64,000 bases of DNA from SKUL01 sp964487545 (lineage in GTDB: Bacteria; Bacteroidota; Bacteroidia; Flavobacteriales_D; SKUL01), in contig CAZARI010000007.1 in assembly GCA_964487545.1 (NCBI GenBank), positions 44,448 to 108,447 of the forward strand, in the 5' to 3' direction. Below, piece by piece: positions 26,915 through 35,726 of this stretch. Position 1 is the stretch's first letter; each line of letters starts with the position of its first letter. The notes beneath the pieces were generated by a model. That model did not search any database, had not been told where the DNA came from, and saw nothing but the letters and a program-made list of their open reading frames with translations. Both the position numbers and the translations under genes were made by a program.

Positions 26915-26988
26915 AGCTTATCTGCCCCAAATGAAGTGTAAAAACCCCCTTGATTGCCTTCCATAGGATTAGCCCATTTTTAGCGACT

Positions 26989-28896
26989 TTAGTTTTCTGT
27001 TTCGACCAAACTCATGGTGATAATGCGGTCGGTTTGTCTCAGGTTCCAAACCACGTCCATTCCATTGACAATCGCACCGAAAATAGTATAGCGTCCATCG
27101 AGGTGCGGTGTGTTTCGATGGGTAACAAACCACTGGGTGCTTTCGGTATCTTTTCCGGCCGATGCCATGCCCACCACGCCTGGGCCAAAATGAAGTGGAG
27201 AAAATTCTGAGCGCAGCAGCACGTTGCCACTACCATATCCATCGCCAAGCGGGCAGCCGGTTTGCACCACAAAATTGGGTACCACACGGTGAAAAAATTT
27301 ATTGTTAAAGTATTCCTCGCGCAGCAGCCGAAGGAAATAAGAAACCGTTGCCGGTGCGTCTTCGGTAAGCAAAACAAGCTGAAATGCTCCTGCGGTGGTT
27401 TCAACGGTTATCTCCGGCTGAATGCCGACCTGTTCGAGCAGTTTCCAATCGATTTCCCAGTATGGTAATTCCAGATTTTTATGTGAACTTCTGCCAGTTG
27501 CTGCCTGTGCTTCATTCAATTCCATCCAGGCTTCGATCCCTTCGGGAATTGTCAAGGCGGCCAGGGCTTCGGTGAATGAAATTTCAGCAAAACAAGCCCT
27601 AAATCGAAAGTCATCGTTTTGCAATTGTTGGCCCAGAAAAGCCAGTTGACCGATATCGCTTTTTTCCAGTGCTCGCGTGGCGAGCCCCTTCCACGCGTTG
27701 CAATCGGCACGCGATTTTTCCATTTGCTTCCACCGCGCGATAAATGCACCCGTTGCCACTTGCGGATTATTAAGGTTAGCGAGCGAATCCAATAAAGCCG
27801 AGGCTTCAGGAAACACAGTTAGGGCGTCCACCATGGCTGCCAGTTCGTCGGCCCTAAGTTGTGGCAGGCTTTGGAGCCATTCATGGTAGACTGTTTCGCG
27901 CAGGTCCGTGCGTTGCAGGGCGGCTTTGAGAAGTAGGCCACGCACCCCCGCGTTGGGATGAGCGATGACTTGTTGTCGCAGGCGATCGGCGGGAGCCAGG
28001 TCGGGATATTGGGCAAAAAACTGTGCAGCCGCGAGTGCCACATTGGGGTTTCCGTCGAAGAGGGCTTCGGCCACTGATGCTACACCGCTCCGCATACTTG
28101 TCAGGGTTTGCACTGCATTGACGCGCACGCCGGGATGTTGATCATAAACCACTATTTCTGCGAGGAGGCTTTCGCTGGGCAAACCCGTGTGTGCCAGCGC
28201 TGCGACTGCTGCCATGCGCACTTCGGCTACGGGGTCGTTGGCTGCCACTTGAAGTAAACTGCTCATATCCTGCGAAAACCTGCCAAACCGCCAGAAAAAA
28301 TGTACCACTGCCAATCGGGTTTCGTCAAATTCGGAAAACAGCAACCCGTGCATGATGCGCTCGTGATCATCATCGGCGGTGTGGTTTGCCGCCAGGTGGT
28401 ATATTCCCCATGCCAGACCCGATTCATCAAAGAGGAACTGCGGTTGGTAGGTTTTGAGAAACGACCCTGCCGCTGGTGTGCTGCACTTTCCGATGGCTTC
28501 GAGGGCTTGGGTGCGAATGGCTGTGGTGGTGTCGCGCTTCACCAGTGCAATCAGTGCTTGCGCGGCTTTTTGGGTGCGCAACTGGCCGAGTGCAAAGGCC
28601 GCCATTAATCGTACTTCGGGTTCTGGATCATGAAGCGCTTCGGTGAGGGCTTCGGCGGCGAGCGTGTCCTGAACCGAACCGAGTGCCATAGCGGCTTCGG
28701 CACGAAAGAACGGGTCGTTGTGGTGGAGGAAATCGGTTAGTGCCCGCGTATTTCGGCTGTTTTTAAGTTCGTGAATTTCCCGCATTTCAACGCTGCTCCA
28801 CTTGCTGTCTTGGGAGGGAGCAAATGCAGGATCGTGTGGTGCGGAGCACGATAGCATGGCGATGAGGACGATAAAAATGGGGTAGCGAAGGGTCAT
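26989..28896 (-). CDS. Lipoprotein with HEAT repeats fused to a cyclophilin domain
   Basis: 635 residues. A lipoprotein signal peptide with lipobox LSCS (Cys about 17) is followed by helical HEAT-like repeats from about 40 to 430: FFRAEAAMALGSVQDTLAAE, PEVRLMAAFALGQLRTQKAA, AIRTQALEAIGKCSTPAAG, AEVRMAAVAALAHTGLPSES and GVRVNAVQTLTS. The last about 140 residues are a cyclophilin-type peptidyl-prolyl isomerase: TVETTAGAFQLVLLTEDAPA, FFHRVVPNFVVQTGCP, TQWFVTHRNTPHLDGRYTIF and GAIVNGMDVVW. It is likely an outer-membrane- or periplasm-anchored chaperone with a scaffold for clients. It differs from the small cyclophilin at 5491. Monocistronic. Confidence 0.88.
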   Translation of the reverse strand: MTLRYPIFIVLIAMLSCSAPHDPAFAPSQDSKWSSVEMREIHELKNSRNTRALTDFLHHNDPFFRAEAAMALGSVQDTLAAEALTEALHDPEPEVRLMAAFALGQLRTQKAAQALIALVKRDTTTAIRTQALEAIGKCSTPAAGSFLKTYQPQFLFDESGLAWGIYHLAANHTADDDHERIMHGLLFSEFDETRLAVVHFFWRFGRFSQDMSSLLQVAANDPVAEVRMAAVAALAHTGLPSESLLAEIVVYDQHPGVRVNAVQTLTSMRSGVASVAEALFDGNPNVALAAAQFFAQYPDLAPADRLRQQVIAHPNAGVRGLLLKAALQRTDLRETVYHEWLQSLPQLRADELAAMVDALTVFPEASALLDSLANLNNPQVATGAFIARWKQMEKSRADCNAWKGLATRALEKSDIGQLAFLGQQLQNDDFRFRACFAEISFTEALAALTIPEGIEAWMELNEAQAATGRSSHKNLELPYWEIDWKLLEQVGIQPEITVETTAGAFQLVLLTEDAPATVSYFLRLLREEYFNNKFFHRVVPNFVVQTGCPLGDGYGSGNVLLRSEFSPLHFGPGVVGMASAGKDTESTQWFVTHRNTPHLDGRYTIFGAIVNGMDVVWNLRQTDRIITMSLVETEN

Positions 28897-29279
28897 GGAC
28901 GTGAATTTGAAGTGGCAAATTTCGTGAAAAGTACCGCAACGCTACTGGTCTTTGAAATGCGTCTGAGAAAAGGCCGATAATCTGTGATGACAATCCAAAG
29001 CTTTTAGCTGAATGACCGACTGCGTTGATGTTAATGAACAGCGTGAGGGATTGAAGCGGCATCCTTTTGCGCTATGGAAAATAGGCGTTGCGATGGCCAC
29101 TGATTTGATTTATTGACCGGGTTTATCTCCGGGTTTTGATTGCGCAAAAGATAGAGCGGAAAGCCCGACCCAGCCGCAACCCATTCGTCGTTTTTATGCT
29201 GCGGCGGGGGCACGCCCAAAAAGAAAATAAAAAAGGACCAAAGCCGTTGCTCCAGTTCTTTTAGAAAACTTATTTCCCT
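28897..29279. other. Non-coding gap with a repeat-like element
   Basis: Between two minus-strand genes. It contains no convincing reading frame. The part next to the HEAT-cyclophilin gene should hold that gene's promoter (GAAATTTG on the minus strand, one mismatch to the consensus). Positions 29141-29217 hold the intergenic element described separately. Confidence 0.5.
29141..29217 (-). repeat. Interspersed intergenic element, copy 1
   Basis: Read on the minus strand, this stretch starts with gggcgtgccc, has a variable middle, and then gggtcgggctttccgctcta. The copy at 31966-32043 (plus strand) has the same gggcgtgccc start and gggtcgggctattcgttg, with a shorter middle. Both lie in gaps beside T9SS genes. 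I recall sequences of this type as common between genes of Flavobacteriales; no coding frame is conserved. Limits are approximate. Confidence 0.5.
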
Positions 29280-31598
29280 TTAGTTTACTACCAACCTCGT
29301 GCTATATTGATCGGTGGTGTTGTACACTTTGATGAAATACACTCCCGGGCCAACGTCTTGTAAATTAAACGTGTTGCTGCGCAGGACAAAGTTATTTTTA
29401 AAGAAATAGGTTTTGATGGACACGCCTTTTATGTCGAATATTTGGACTATCAGGTCCTTCATATTTTCTTTGAGTGCCAGATTAAAGGTGCCGCTGTTTG
29501 GGTTGGGAAACAGCTCGATTTGATTCAGATTTTCGACTTGGTGATGATGGGTGGAAACGACATTTAACACGGTGTTTGATTTATAGATTGCGTAGCCACC
29601 AATGCGATAGTGTGGGTTGTAGCCGTCGTTGCAATCGGGGCAGGTTTGTCCAGTAACGCAGTTTGGATTATTGGGGTGACAGTGGTCTTGATAGCTGGGT
29701 TGAAACTCGTAATCGAATGTAAAGGCGCTGGAAATATGTGGGGTTAAATCATAGGTGTATGGACTTGGGATGGTTCCCGGGCACCATCCGGCGCGATCGT
29801 GCTGCCAGGTTCCAAATTGTGGCGAACAACCGTCGGGGTTGGGGTTGCAAATCACTTTCATGTTCTGGGTAAAGGTGTTGGCACCATCTACTTTGAGCCG
29901 GTGCGTGGCGAAGTAAAATTCAGCAGCATTTCCAGTGTTATTTTGCCCCCATCCGTGGCCGGTGGTAACGAGTCTGAATGTTGCGATTTCGGTGTTGTCG
30001 GGCGCATCAATGGTGCGTTGTGGCATGGGCTGCAGATTGGCTGGATCGCCAAAGTTGTAGGTTCCGTGCCACACCTCTTGTATAGCGGTGTAGGTATATT
30101 CGGGAGTTCCGGCTTGGTAGGTGAGGTTAAGGTCCATTTTCCAGCCGCCGGTTCCCCAGGTTTCGATATACACCCTGAATTCGACTTGGCCTTGCAGCAC
30201 CGATTCGTAATCGGTGACGTCGATGCTGTGGCTGCAGGCCCGACCAAATGGGGTGATGTAGCGAAACAGCTCAATCCAGTTGCCGTCTCTGTTTTTTATT
30301 TGAACGTAGGCCAGTCGGTCCCAGTCGTCGCAACCGCCGGGCACGCCGGGGCAGGTGACAATAAAGTCGGCCATGATTGACTCGAACGCGCCCACCGATT
30401 GAGGCAGTTGGTAGGTGCCATAATACCATTGCGACCCGATGGTTCCCCAGTCGATAACTGCGTTTTGAAGGGTGGGGGCGGTGGTGGTTTCAATGGCGTT
30501 TGATACCGTTAGATTTTTTTCCATTTGCGATTGCATCCCATTGCTTGATGTGGCTGTGATGACGATGTTATGCTCACCGTATTCTGAGGGAGTCCACCAT
30601 GCGGAGTAGTAGCCGTCGTTGTTGATCGACTCCAACAAATCACCATTCACCGAAAAGCTGATGTGGGTAATGTTCAGCGCCTCACTCTCCTCGGTTTGCG
30701 CGCTTGCATAGAGTTTGTACGGCATCAATTCGGGCATCAACACCGGACTTGACTCCAGCAGGCCGGTGTGCACTTCAGGCATAACGGTGCTCAGGTCTAC
30801 CACTTCAAAGCTTTGCGTTGCTGTGGCGGCGTAGTATTCAGCATTTCCTTCCTGAATGGCCGAAACGACAACGCTTCCAGATTCACCGGTAAAACTGAGA
30901 ACATCACCGTTGAGGATTGCCGGACCGCTATCCAAGACATAAGTGATCGGCAGCTCGGTGTTGGCGCTTGCGTTGAGCACAAGGTCTTCACTATCGGTAT
31001 ATTGTTTTGCAATGGGGTCGAATGAAATGATCTGATTGTTTTGGCCGGTGGCGGTGCATCCATCCGAACCGTCTACGGCTACTGCGTAAATTTCAGAAAT
31101 GGCGCTATGTGGTCCGTTGTCGTAGGCCGAGTGAAAGACCAATTTAAAATACTTCGCGGTGACCGGCGCAAAATTAAAACCGGTTTCCTGCCCACTTGCT
31201 GCGGGGTTGTCGTATTGCAGCGTTCCGGCCGATTGAACCAATCCCCAATCCACGCCATCGGTGCTTAGAAAAAGCTCGTAGTCTTTGGGTTTGGTTTGGT
31301 TATTATCGAAACGGGAGGTGAAAGAAACGCCTGAAATGTCGTATTCCGCACCCATATCTACCGCGATAAAGTGCGGATATTGGGCGGTAAAATTTTGCCA
31401 GCGGGTATGCCAAAAAGTACTGTTGTTTCCGTCTATGGTGTGGATGGCTCTGCCGTTATTCGGTCCTTCGCCGGTGGTTTCTTCGGTATCGAATGAGTGG
31501 ATAGACCACGTGCTGCGATCAATTTCGACGGTAGGGCACTGTGCCATCAGACTTCCGCCCACCAGTAGTGAGCATATCAAAATGTAAACAGTCTTCAT
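29280..31598 (-). CDS. PNGase F-like secreted protein with discoidin (F5/8 type C) domain and T9SS signal
   Basis: 772 residues. Signal peptide (about 1-19). A discoidin/F5/8C domain (about 24-180: AIHTIDGNNSTFWHTRWQ, HFIAVDMGAEYDISGVSFTS) is followed by Ig/cadherin-like beta segments (about 190-370). A two-domain peptide-N-glycosidase F-like region follows (about 375-680): CPGVPGGCDDWDRLAYVQIK, RYITPFGRACSHSIDVTDY, YIETWGTGGWKMDL and a C-terminal part with HGWGQNNTGNAAEFYF and WQHDRAGWCPG. The last about 75 residues are a T9SS type A sorting domain (LFPNPNSGTFNLALKEN). PNGase F removes N-glycans from glycoproteins; activity here is inferred. Expected on the surface or secreted. Confidence 0.86.
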   Translation of the reverse strand: MKTVYILICSLLVGGSLMAQCPTVEIDRSTWSIHSFDTEETTGEGPNNGRAIHTIDGNNSTFWHTRWQNFTAQYPHFIAVDMGAEYDISGVSFTSRFDNNQTKPKDYELFLSTDGVDWGLVQSAGTLQYDNPAASGQETGFNFAPVTAKYFKLVFHSAYDNGPHSAISEIYAVAVDGSDGCTATGQNNQIISFDPIAKQYTDSEDLVLNASANTELPITYVLDSGPAILNGDVLSFTGESGSVVVSAIQEGNAEYYAATATQSFEVVDLSTVMPEVHTGLLESSPVLMPELMPYKLYASAQTEESEALNITHISFSVNGDLLESINNDGYYSAWWTPSEYGEHNIVITATSSNGMQSQMEKNLTVSNAIETTTAPTLQNAVIDWGTIGSQWYYGTYQLPQSVGAFESIMADFIVTCPGVPGGCDDWDRLAYVQIKNRDGNWIELFRYITPFGRACSHSIDVTDYESVLQGQVEFRVYIETWGTGGWKMDLNLTYQAGTPEYTYTAIQEVWHGTYNFGDPANLQPMPQRTIDAPDNTEIATFRLVTTGHGWGQNNTGNAAEFYFATHRLKVDGANTFTQNMKVICNPNPDGCSPQFGTWQHDRAGWCPGTIPSPYTYDLTPHISSAFTFDYEFQPSYQDHCHPNNPNCVTGQTCPDCNDGYNPHYRIGGYAIYKSNTVLNVVSTHHHQVENLNQIELFPNPNSGTFNLALKENMKDLIVQIFDIKGVSIKTYFFKNNFVLRSNTFNLQDVGPGVYFIKVYNTTDQYSTRLVVN

Positions 31599-32162
31599 GT
31601 TTTTGCAGGTTTTATGGTACTAATGTCGAGGCTAATTTATGCCAATTCCGATCGTAAAAAAAATGAATTGGTTTAGCGTATTACTTCTCAACCACGGAAT
31701 AACACCTTCATTGAGTATCAAAAACACCCCTCAATTATTAAACAGCTCACCTGACCACTATATGCAGGAACCAATCGGGTGGCACGAAAGGATTTAGAAA
31801 ATACTGGCATAAGTTTTCAAGTCATTCTTAAGTCTAAAACTGGTTTACAAATCAAAGCGGCGTACAAGTACATATTGAAAGGAGGGTTGGCGAAATGATT
31901 CGGGAAAATGAAAAAGAAAAACAACCTCAGTGTCCTGTTCGAGTGACACCGGGGGAATAGCTATAGGGCGTGCCCCTGCGGGTCGGGCTATTCGTTGCAA
32001 GTCCTCGCTGCGCTGTGGGCTTTTCACTGCTATCCCTCACGCAGATTTGTTCAGGCAATTTCCTTCAAGCGCACCGAATAAAGAAAGTAGTAGCCTTTTG
32101 CCAACTGGCACTGCGTTTTCAGCGTTGCCGTTTCGTTCAAAATGTCCATTGAATGAATGTCT
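31599..32162. other. Non-coding gap with a repeat-like element
   Basis: 564 bp without a credible gene. It separates the PNGase F-like gene from the next minus-strand T9SS gene. The first part should hold the promoter of the PNGase F-like gene, but no clear TAnnTTTG is seen. The rest is AT-rich, except for the GC-rich element at 31966-32043. Confidence 0.5.
31966..32043 (+). repeat. Interspersed intergenic element, copy 2
   Basis: Begins gggcgtgcccctgcgggtcg and continues through ggctattcgttgcaagtcct to cactgctatccctcacgc. It shares the gggcgtgccc and gggtcgggct blocks with copy 1 (29141-29217, opposite strand). No conserved frame. Function unknown; a mobile or structured-RNA origin is possible. 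Confidence 0.5.
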
Positions 32163-33773
32163 TTACTTCTTCACAAACTTAAACCGCGCTTTTGGCTGTC
32201 CATCCTTTAGCAGGTGACCGAAGTACATTCCGGAAGAAAGAAATGTAACATCCAGCTGATGACGCGTTCCGGAAAGCGATTGATTATATACCGGTTTGCC
32301 GGTAATATCATAAACAGTCACAGCATCGGTATTTTCTGCATTGAACCGCAACTGATCATTTGCCGGGACGGGATAAACTGACACTTCAGAAAGTTCGGAC
32401 AATTCCCTGACGCTCAAAATTTCACTCACATCGGGAACATAACCAAACTCTTCGGTTCCTTTGCGGTAGCCAACCATGGTGGCCATCGAATGGTTTAAAC
32501 CCGAGTATGTTGCAACACTCAACACGCCCAATCCTTCACCGAAAGCAGTGGCAGAAGAAATATTAGCACAATAAGCTGAAGAAAATTCCATAGTAGTAGT
32601 ATCTCCAATATGAAGAGCGGAACTAAAATTGAAGCCCTGGGTATTAAAAAACTGCTGAAAAACTACTTCGTTCTCAGGATAGCCTGCCGACATGTCATTT
32701 CCAAAGTTTTCTGCCGCGGCGATCAGCGCAGGTGAAAATGCATCACTCCCTCCGATCATCTTGACGGCTCTGGAATTTAAGGTATCAATATAAACGTTTT
32801 TATGATAGCCCGGCCAGCCAAAATCAGACGAAAGCCACAGCAAGTTTTCTTCTTCCATTTCTTCAGCCAAAAAGTAGCTGCCGGGTACAGCGTCGGCTAT
32901 ATGAGCTTCTTCAATATTGAGTGCTACACTATATGTTCCTGCGCCAAAAAAAGGAGCGGTTTCAACCAAAATATAATTTCCGGAGAAATTCTGTAGTTCC
33001 CATGTTCTTCGATAGCTGGCACGGTGAAAATCAATATTGATGACTCCATCCCCACTCTCAGTTACACTGGTAATTTCAATCCGCTGCAATGTCTTTATAT
33101 ACTCATCGCTTGTTGCACTATAATTTTTATAATACACAAACACATCTCCCACTTCAAAATCAAAAATTTCGTGGCGGCCAAGGGGATAGGTACCCACTTG
33201 CCGATCGGAAATTCCGCTTAAGCTAAAGTCATCTCCCTCGGTTGATTCAAAAGCGATCAAGCCATGATTTTGACTCAATTGAACTGTTCGGTCATCGCTA
33301 AGCCCAATCATTTTTACACTATCGGGTTGGCCCAATACTTCAGTATAAACGATATCCGAAACGGTAGCGGTAATCGTTTCTTCACCTGTTTCGGCAAAAA
33401 CCCACGATGCACCGACTGGCGCGAGGGTGTGAATCGAAAAAGTGTCGGGGTTCTGAAACTGAAAGACGCCGTCTTCGGATGGAATGACTTCAAACTGCAA
33501 AAAGCCGGCTTCTAAAATGGCTGTCTCCGCATCCGGTTCAGAACAAAATATAGACTCTGCCGGTATTTCCGGGTGAATTTCAGCAAACAGGTTGGTATAC
33601 CAAACCGTATCCCCTTCTACCATCGCCACAGAATCTACCCGAATCCCTGTCAAATCCGCTCCGCCGGAATCGAAATAAAAAGTTTCATCGACATTCAATG
33701 GACTCCAGTTTTGAGCGCTGAGGACATTACCAATTAAAAGGGAAAACAGGAAAAGGATAAAATTAGTTTTCAT
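32163..33773 (-). CDS. Secreted protein of unknown function with T9SS type A sorting domain
   Basis: 536 residues from the ATG at 33773, which starts a signal peptide (KTNFILFLFSLLIGNVLSAQ); an ATG upstream would place 18 other residues before it. The body (about 22-445) shows no domain I recognise; it is rich in acidic and aromatic residues and has beta-strand character. The C-terminus (EVSVYPVPANDQLRFNAENT and VTVYDITGKPVYNQSL to the end FKFVKK) is a type A T9SS sorting domain, so it is probably surface-attached. Monocistronic, with non-coding DNA on both sides. Confidence 0.83.
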   Translation of the reverse strand: MKTNFILFLFSLLIGNVLSAQNWSPLNVDETFYFDSGGADLTGIRVDSVAMVEGDTVWYTNLFAEIHPEIPAESIFCSEPDAETAILEAGFLQFEVIPSEDGVFQFQNPDTFSIHTLAPVGASWVFAETGEETITATVSDIVYTEVLGQPDSVKMIGLSDDRTVQLSQNHGLIAFESTEGDDFSLSGISDRQVGTYPLGRHEIFDFEVGDVFVYYKNYSATSDEYIKTLQRIEITSVTESGDGVINIDFHRASYRRTWELQNFSGNYILVETAPFFGAGTYSVALNIEEAHIADAVPGSYFLAEEMEEENLLWLSSDFGWPGYHKNVYIDTLNSRAVKMIGGSDAFSPALIAAAENFGNDMSAGYPENEVVFQQFFNTQGFNFSSALHIGDTTTMEFSSAYCANISSATAFGEGLGVLSVATYSGLNHSMATMVGYRKGTEEFGYVPDVSEILSVRELSELSEVSVYPVPANDQLRFNAENTDAVTVYDITGKPVYNQSLSGTRHQLDVTFLSSGMYFGHLLKDGQPKARFKFVKK

Positions 33774-34175
33774 AATTGTTTGGTTGAAGTCTTTAAATAT
33801 AGGACTTAAAGATATAAACCTCTCCAATTATTTTATCTTAACCATGATTCCTAATTAGCATCTACTCCACCATAACTTTTGCTTTCGCGGTGCGCAACTG
33901 CAAAGATTGAGGAAGAACTGAGTATTTCCGCAATTTCTTTTTCTTCTACTCTTTTGTCTTGGAAACAAAAGAGCCAAAAATTCCCAGGACGCACCTCGTC
34001 ACTGCTTTCGATCTTTGCGCAGGATAAGTTCGTTCGGACAAGCTCCCGTGTCGCTTTTCGAACTCTCTAATCCTCCGCTTCGATCTCTTTTGTTCCGAGC
34101 TGGGTCCGGGCGCAATCCGCCAGCGTATATTGAAATTATCCAGGGGGCCAGCGTAAATTTTTCCAGACATCAGTT
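33774..34175. other. Non-coding gap with possible repeat element
   Basis: 402 bp lacking a credible gene. About 33880-34150 has a mixed composition unlike nearby AT-rich spacers and contains a perfect hairpin (33949-33973). Short frames in it (for example at 33879-34070 on the plus strand) look like by-products. Confidence 0.45.
33949..33973. repeat. Perfect 9-bp inverted repeat (hairpin)
   Basis: The arms ctcttttgt (33949-33957) and acaaaagag (33965-33973) are perfect complements around a 7-base loop. No U-run follows, so it is not a classical terminator. It is the most structured part of the intergenic element at about 33880-34150. Confidence 0.6.
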
Positions 34176-35726
34176 TTATTTACCTTTCACTACCTTTCCA
34201 CTCCAAACCACCTCACTACCCGTTACACACCGCAGCACATACATGCCCGCAGGCAGGTGGCCCATTTGCAGGATATAGGTGGTGGCGCCGAAATTGACTG
34301 CTGTAGTGCTGTGGCGGCGGCCGTGCAAATCATACAGCTCCAGTTGTGCACCACGCGGCATCGGGCCGGATTTGAGGTGTACGCTCAACAGGTCTTGCAC
34401 GGGGTTGGGATACATGCTTACCAGCACTTCTTCTTCGTGAACTTCTACGTTATCTATCAAGTGACACCCGGGCACCAAACAGCCCATGCTATCGGCGCGG
34501 AATACCCAAAGGTCCTGACCTGGAATAGAATCCCAAGGTGGGCTGAATATCCAGCCGGTACCTACAAACCAGCCTTCATCGTCTGCAATCACATCATAAG
34601 CCAACTGATGTCCGACTTCTGTAATTGTTGGTGCAATTATGTCGCGCAACCACAATTCGTTTCCATCGGAATCAGTCATTAGCAAATAAGCATCCAAACC
34701 ATTATCGCCAAATCCAGTCGCCAATAAATTGCCATTGGGCATTTCAACCACCTTTCGCAGGTTAGCATAAACCAAAGGCTCTTCCAAATATTCACGCTCC
34801 CAGATTAATTCACCGTCCTGGTCAAGTTTGGCCATATACATTTTACTAAAATTGAATTCAGATGATTGAGAATAATGTGTCCAGCAACCGCAAAACACAT
34901 AATTGCTATCGGCGGTTTGTATCACTTTTGCCGGACAATCATCAAACTCTGACCCAAATACCTCCATCCACTCCTGGTTACCGGCGCTGTCTGTTTTTAC
35001 AATGTAGTGATCCCATTTATTCAATGTGCCATAAGACTTGGTATAGCCACCAAGGATGTAGCCGCCGTCGAAGGTGGGGTAAATAGAAAATAAATGTTCG
35101 GACGTACTCCCACCATATTCGTTGAAAGCCAATTCATTTCCATTGCTATCTGTAATGAGCAGAAACCCTTGTGTATCCCCAGAAATACCTGTTGATTTCC
35201 CCCCAACCGCAGCCATATTCCCGTTGAACTGTTGTGCCGCAGCCCGACCTATCGTTTGATTTAAAGAATCTCCATAAAACCTAATCCATTCCATCTCTCC
35301 ACTTGCATCATATCGACAAAGGGAAATTAAACTTTCAATCCCCACAGAAGAAGGCCAGGCTCTTGAGCCCGAACTCACAAAACCACCATCGTGGGTTTTA
35401 AAACTGGTGTTGGAATAACCTGTGTATAAGTGACTGTCATCATAGGAGGTTATATAATTATCTACTACTTCGCCTTGTGGATTGACAACAGTTCTTCCTA
35501 ATATCAAATGATCGCCTGACTCTGCCCAAGTTCCTATGAACACCAAATAATTACCATCCTCCATTTGTTCTATGGAGAAACCATTTTCATATTCATCAAA
35601 GTCCATGAAATCGATCCTCAGGTTGAAGTACTGCGCTTCAACCACAGGTGAAAAGAGAAATAAAAAAAGCAGGAATGTTCCTGCCGCTTTTATACCTATA
35701 CTACTTAAAAACTTCAAACTTCTCAT
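34176..35726 (-). CDS. Secreted beta-propeller-type protein with T9SS type A sorting domain
   Basis: 516 residues from the ATG at 35726; the signal peptide (RSLKFLSSIGIKAAGTFLLF to PVVEAQ) starts there. An in-frame ATG at 35747 would add seven. The body holds six or so repeats of a 'DGGYI.GG......D..IVKTD..GN..W...FG' pattern: TFDGGYILGGYTKSYG, DHYIVKTDSAGNQEWMEVFG, MYMAKLDQDGELIWEREYL, AYLLMTDSDGNELWLRD, a bladed beta-propeller. The C-terminus (VSMYPNPVQDLLSVHLKS onwards) is a T9SS sorting domain. Its start overlaps the 3' end of the upstream 1759-residue gene by 26 bp, and a terminator-like hairpin sits within its signal-peptide codons. Confidence 0.83.
   Translation of the reverse strand: MRSLKFLSSIGIKAAGTFLLFLFLFSPVVEAQYFNLRIDFMDFDEYENGFSIEQMEDGNYLVFIGTWAESGDHLILGRTVVNPQGEVVDNYITSYDDSHLYTGYSNTSFKTHDGGFVSSGSRAWPSSVGIESLISLCRYDASGEMEWIRFYGDSLNQTIGRAAAQQFNGNMAAVGGKSTGISGDTQGFLLITDSNGNELAFNEYGGSTSEHLFSIYPTFDGGYILGGYTKSYGTLNKWDHYIVKTDSAGNQEWMEVFGSEFDDCPAKVIQTADSNYVFCGCWTHYSQSSEFNFSKMYMAKLDQDGELIWEREYLEEPLVYANLRKVVEMPNGNLLATGFGDNGLDAYLLMTDSDGNELWLRDIIAPTITEVGHQLAYDVIADDEGWFVGTGWIFSPPWDSIPGQDLWVFRADSMGCLVPGCHLIDNVEVHEEEVLVSMYPNPVQDLLSVHLKSGPMPRGAQLELYDLHGRRHSTTAVNFGATTYILQMGHLPAGMYVLRCVTGSEVVWSGKVVKGK
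35662..35684 (-). terminator. Intrinsic terminator-like hairpin inside the downstream gene's signal-peptide codons
   Basis: On the minus strand, gcaggaa and ttcctgc (35684-35669) form a perfect inverted repeat with a two-base centre, followed immediately by seven Ts (35668-35662). It lies about 17 bp after the stop of the 1759-residue protein gene, and within codons about 15-22 of the next gene. It would end the upstream transcript but would also cut off the downstream gene unless read-through or a ribosome overrides it. Confidence 0.6.

Noticed and set aside
29117..29136. Direct repeat ccgggttt twice within 20 bp
   Set aside because: Not an inverted repeat and without a T-run, so not a terminator; probably chance.
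29799..30380. 193-residue plus-strand frame
   Set aside because: It lies entirely antisense to the PNGase F-like gene, which has clear domains; no start signals or recognisable motifs.
31599..32162. Short frames in the gap (for example around 31930-32217 plus)
   Set aside because: They overlap the repeat-like element and the end of the next gene, and their codon content is not protein-like.
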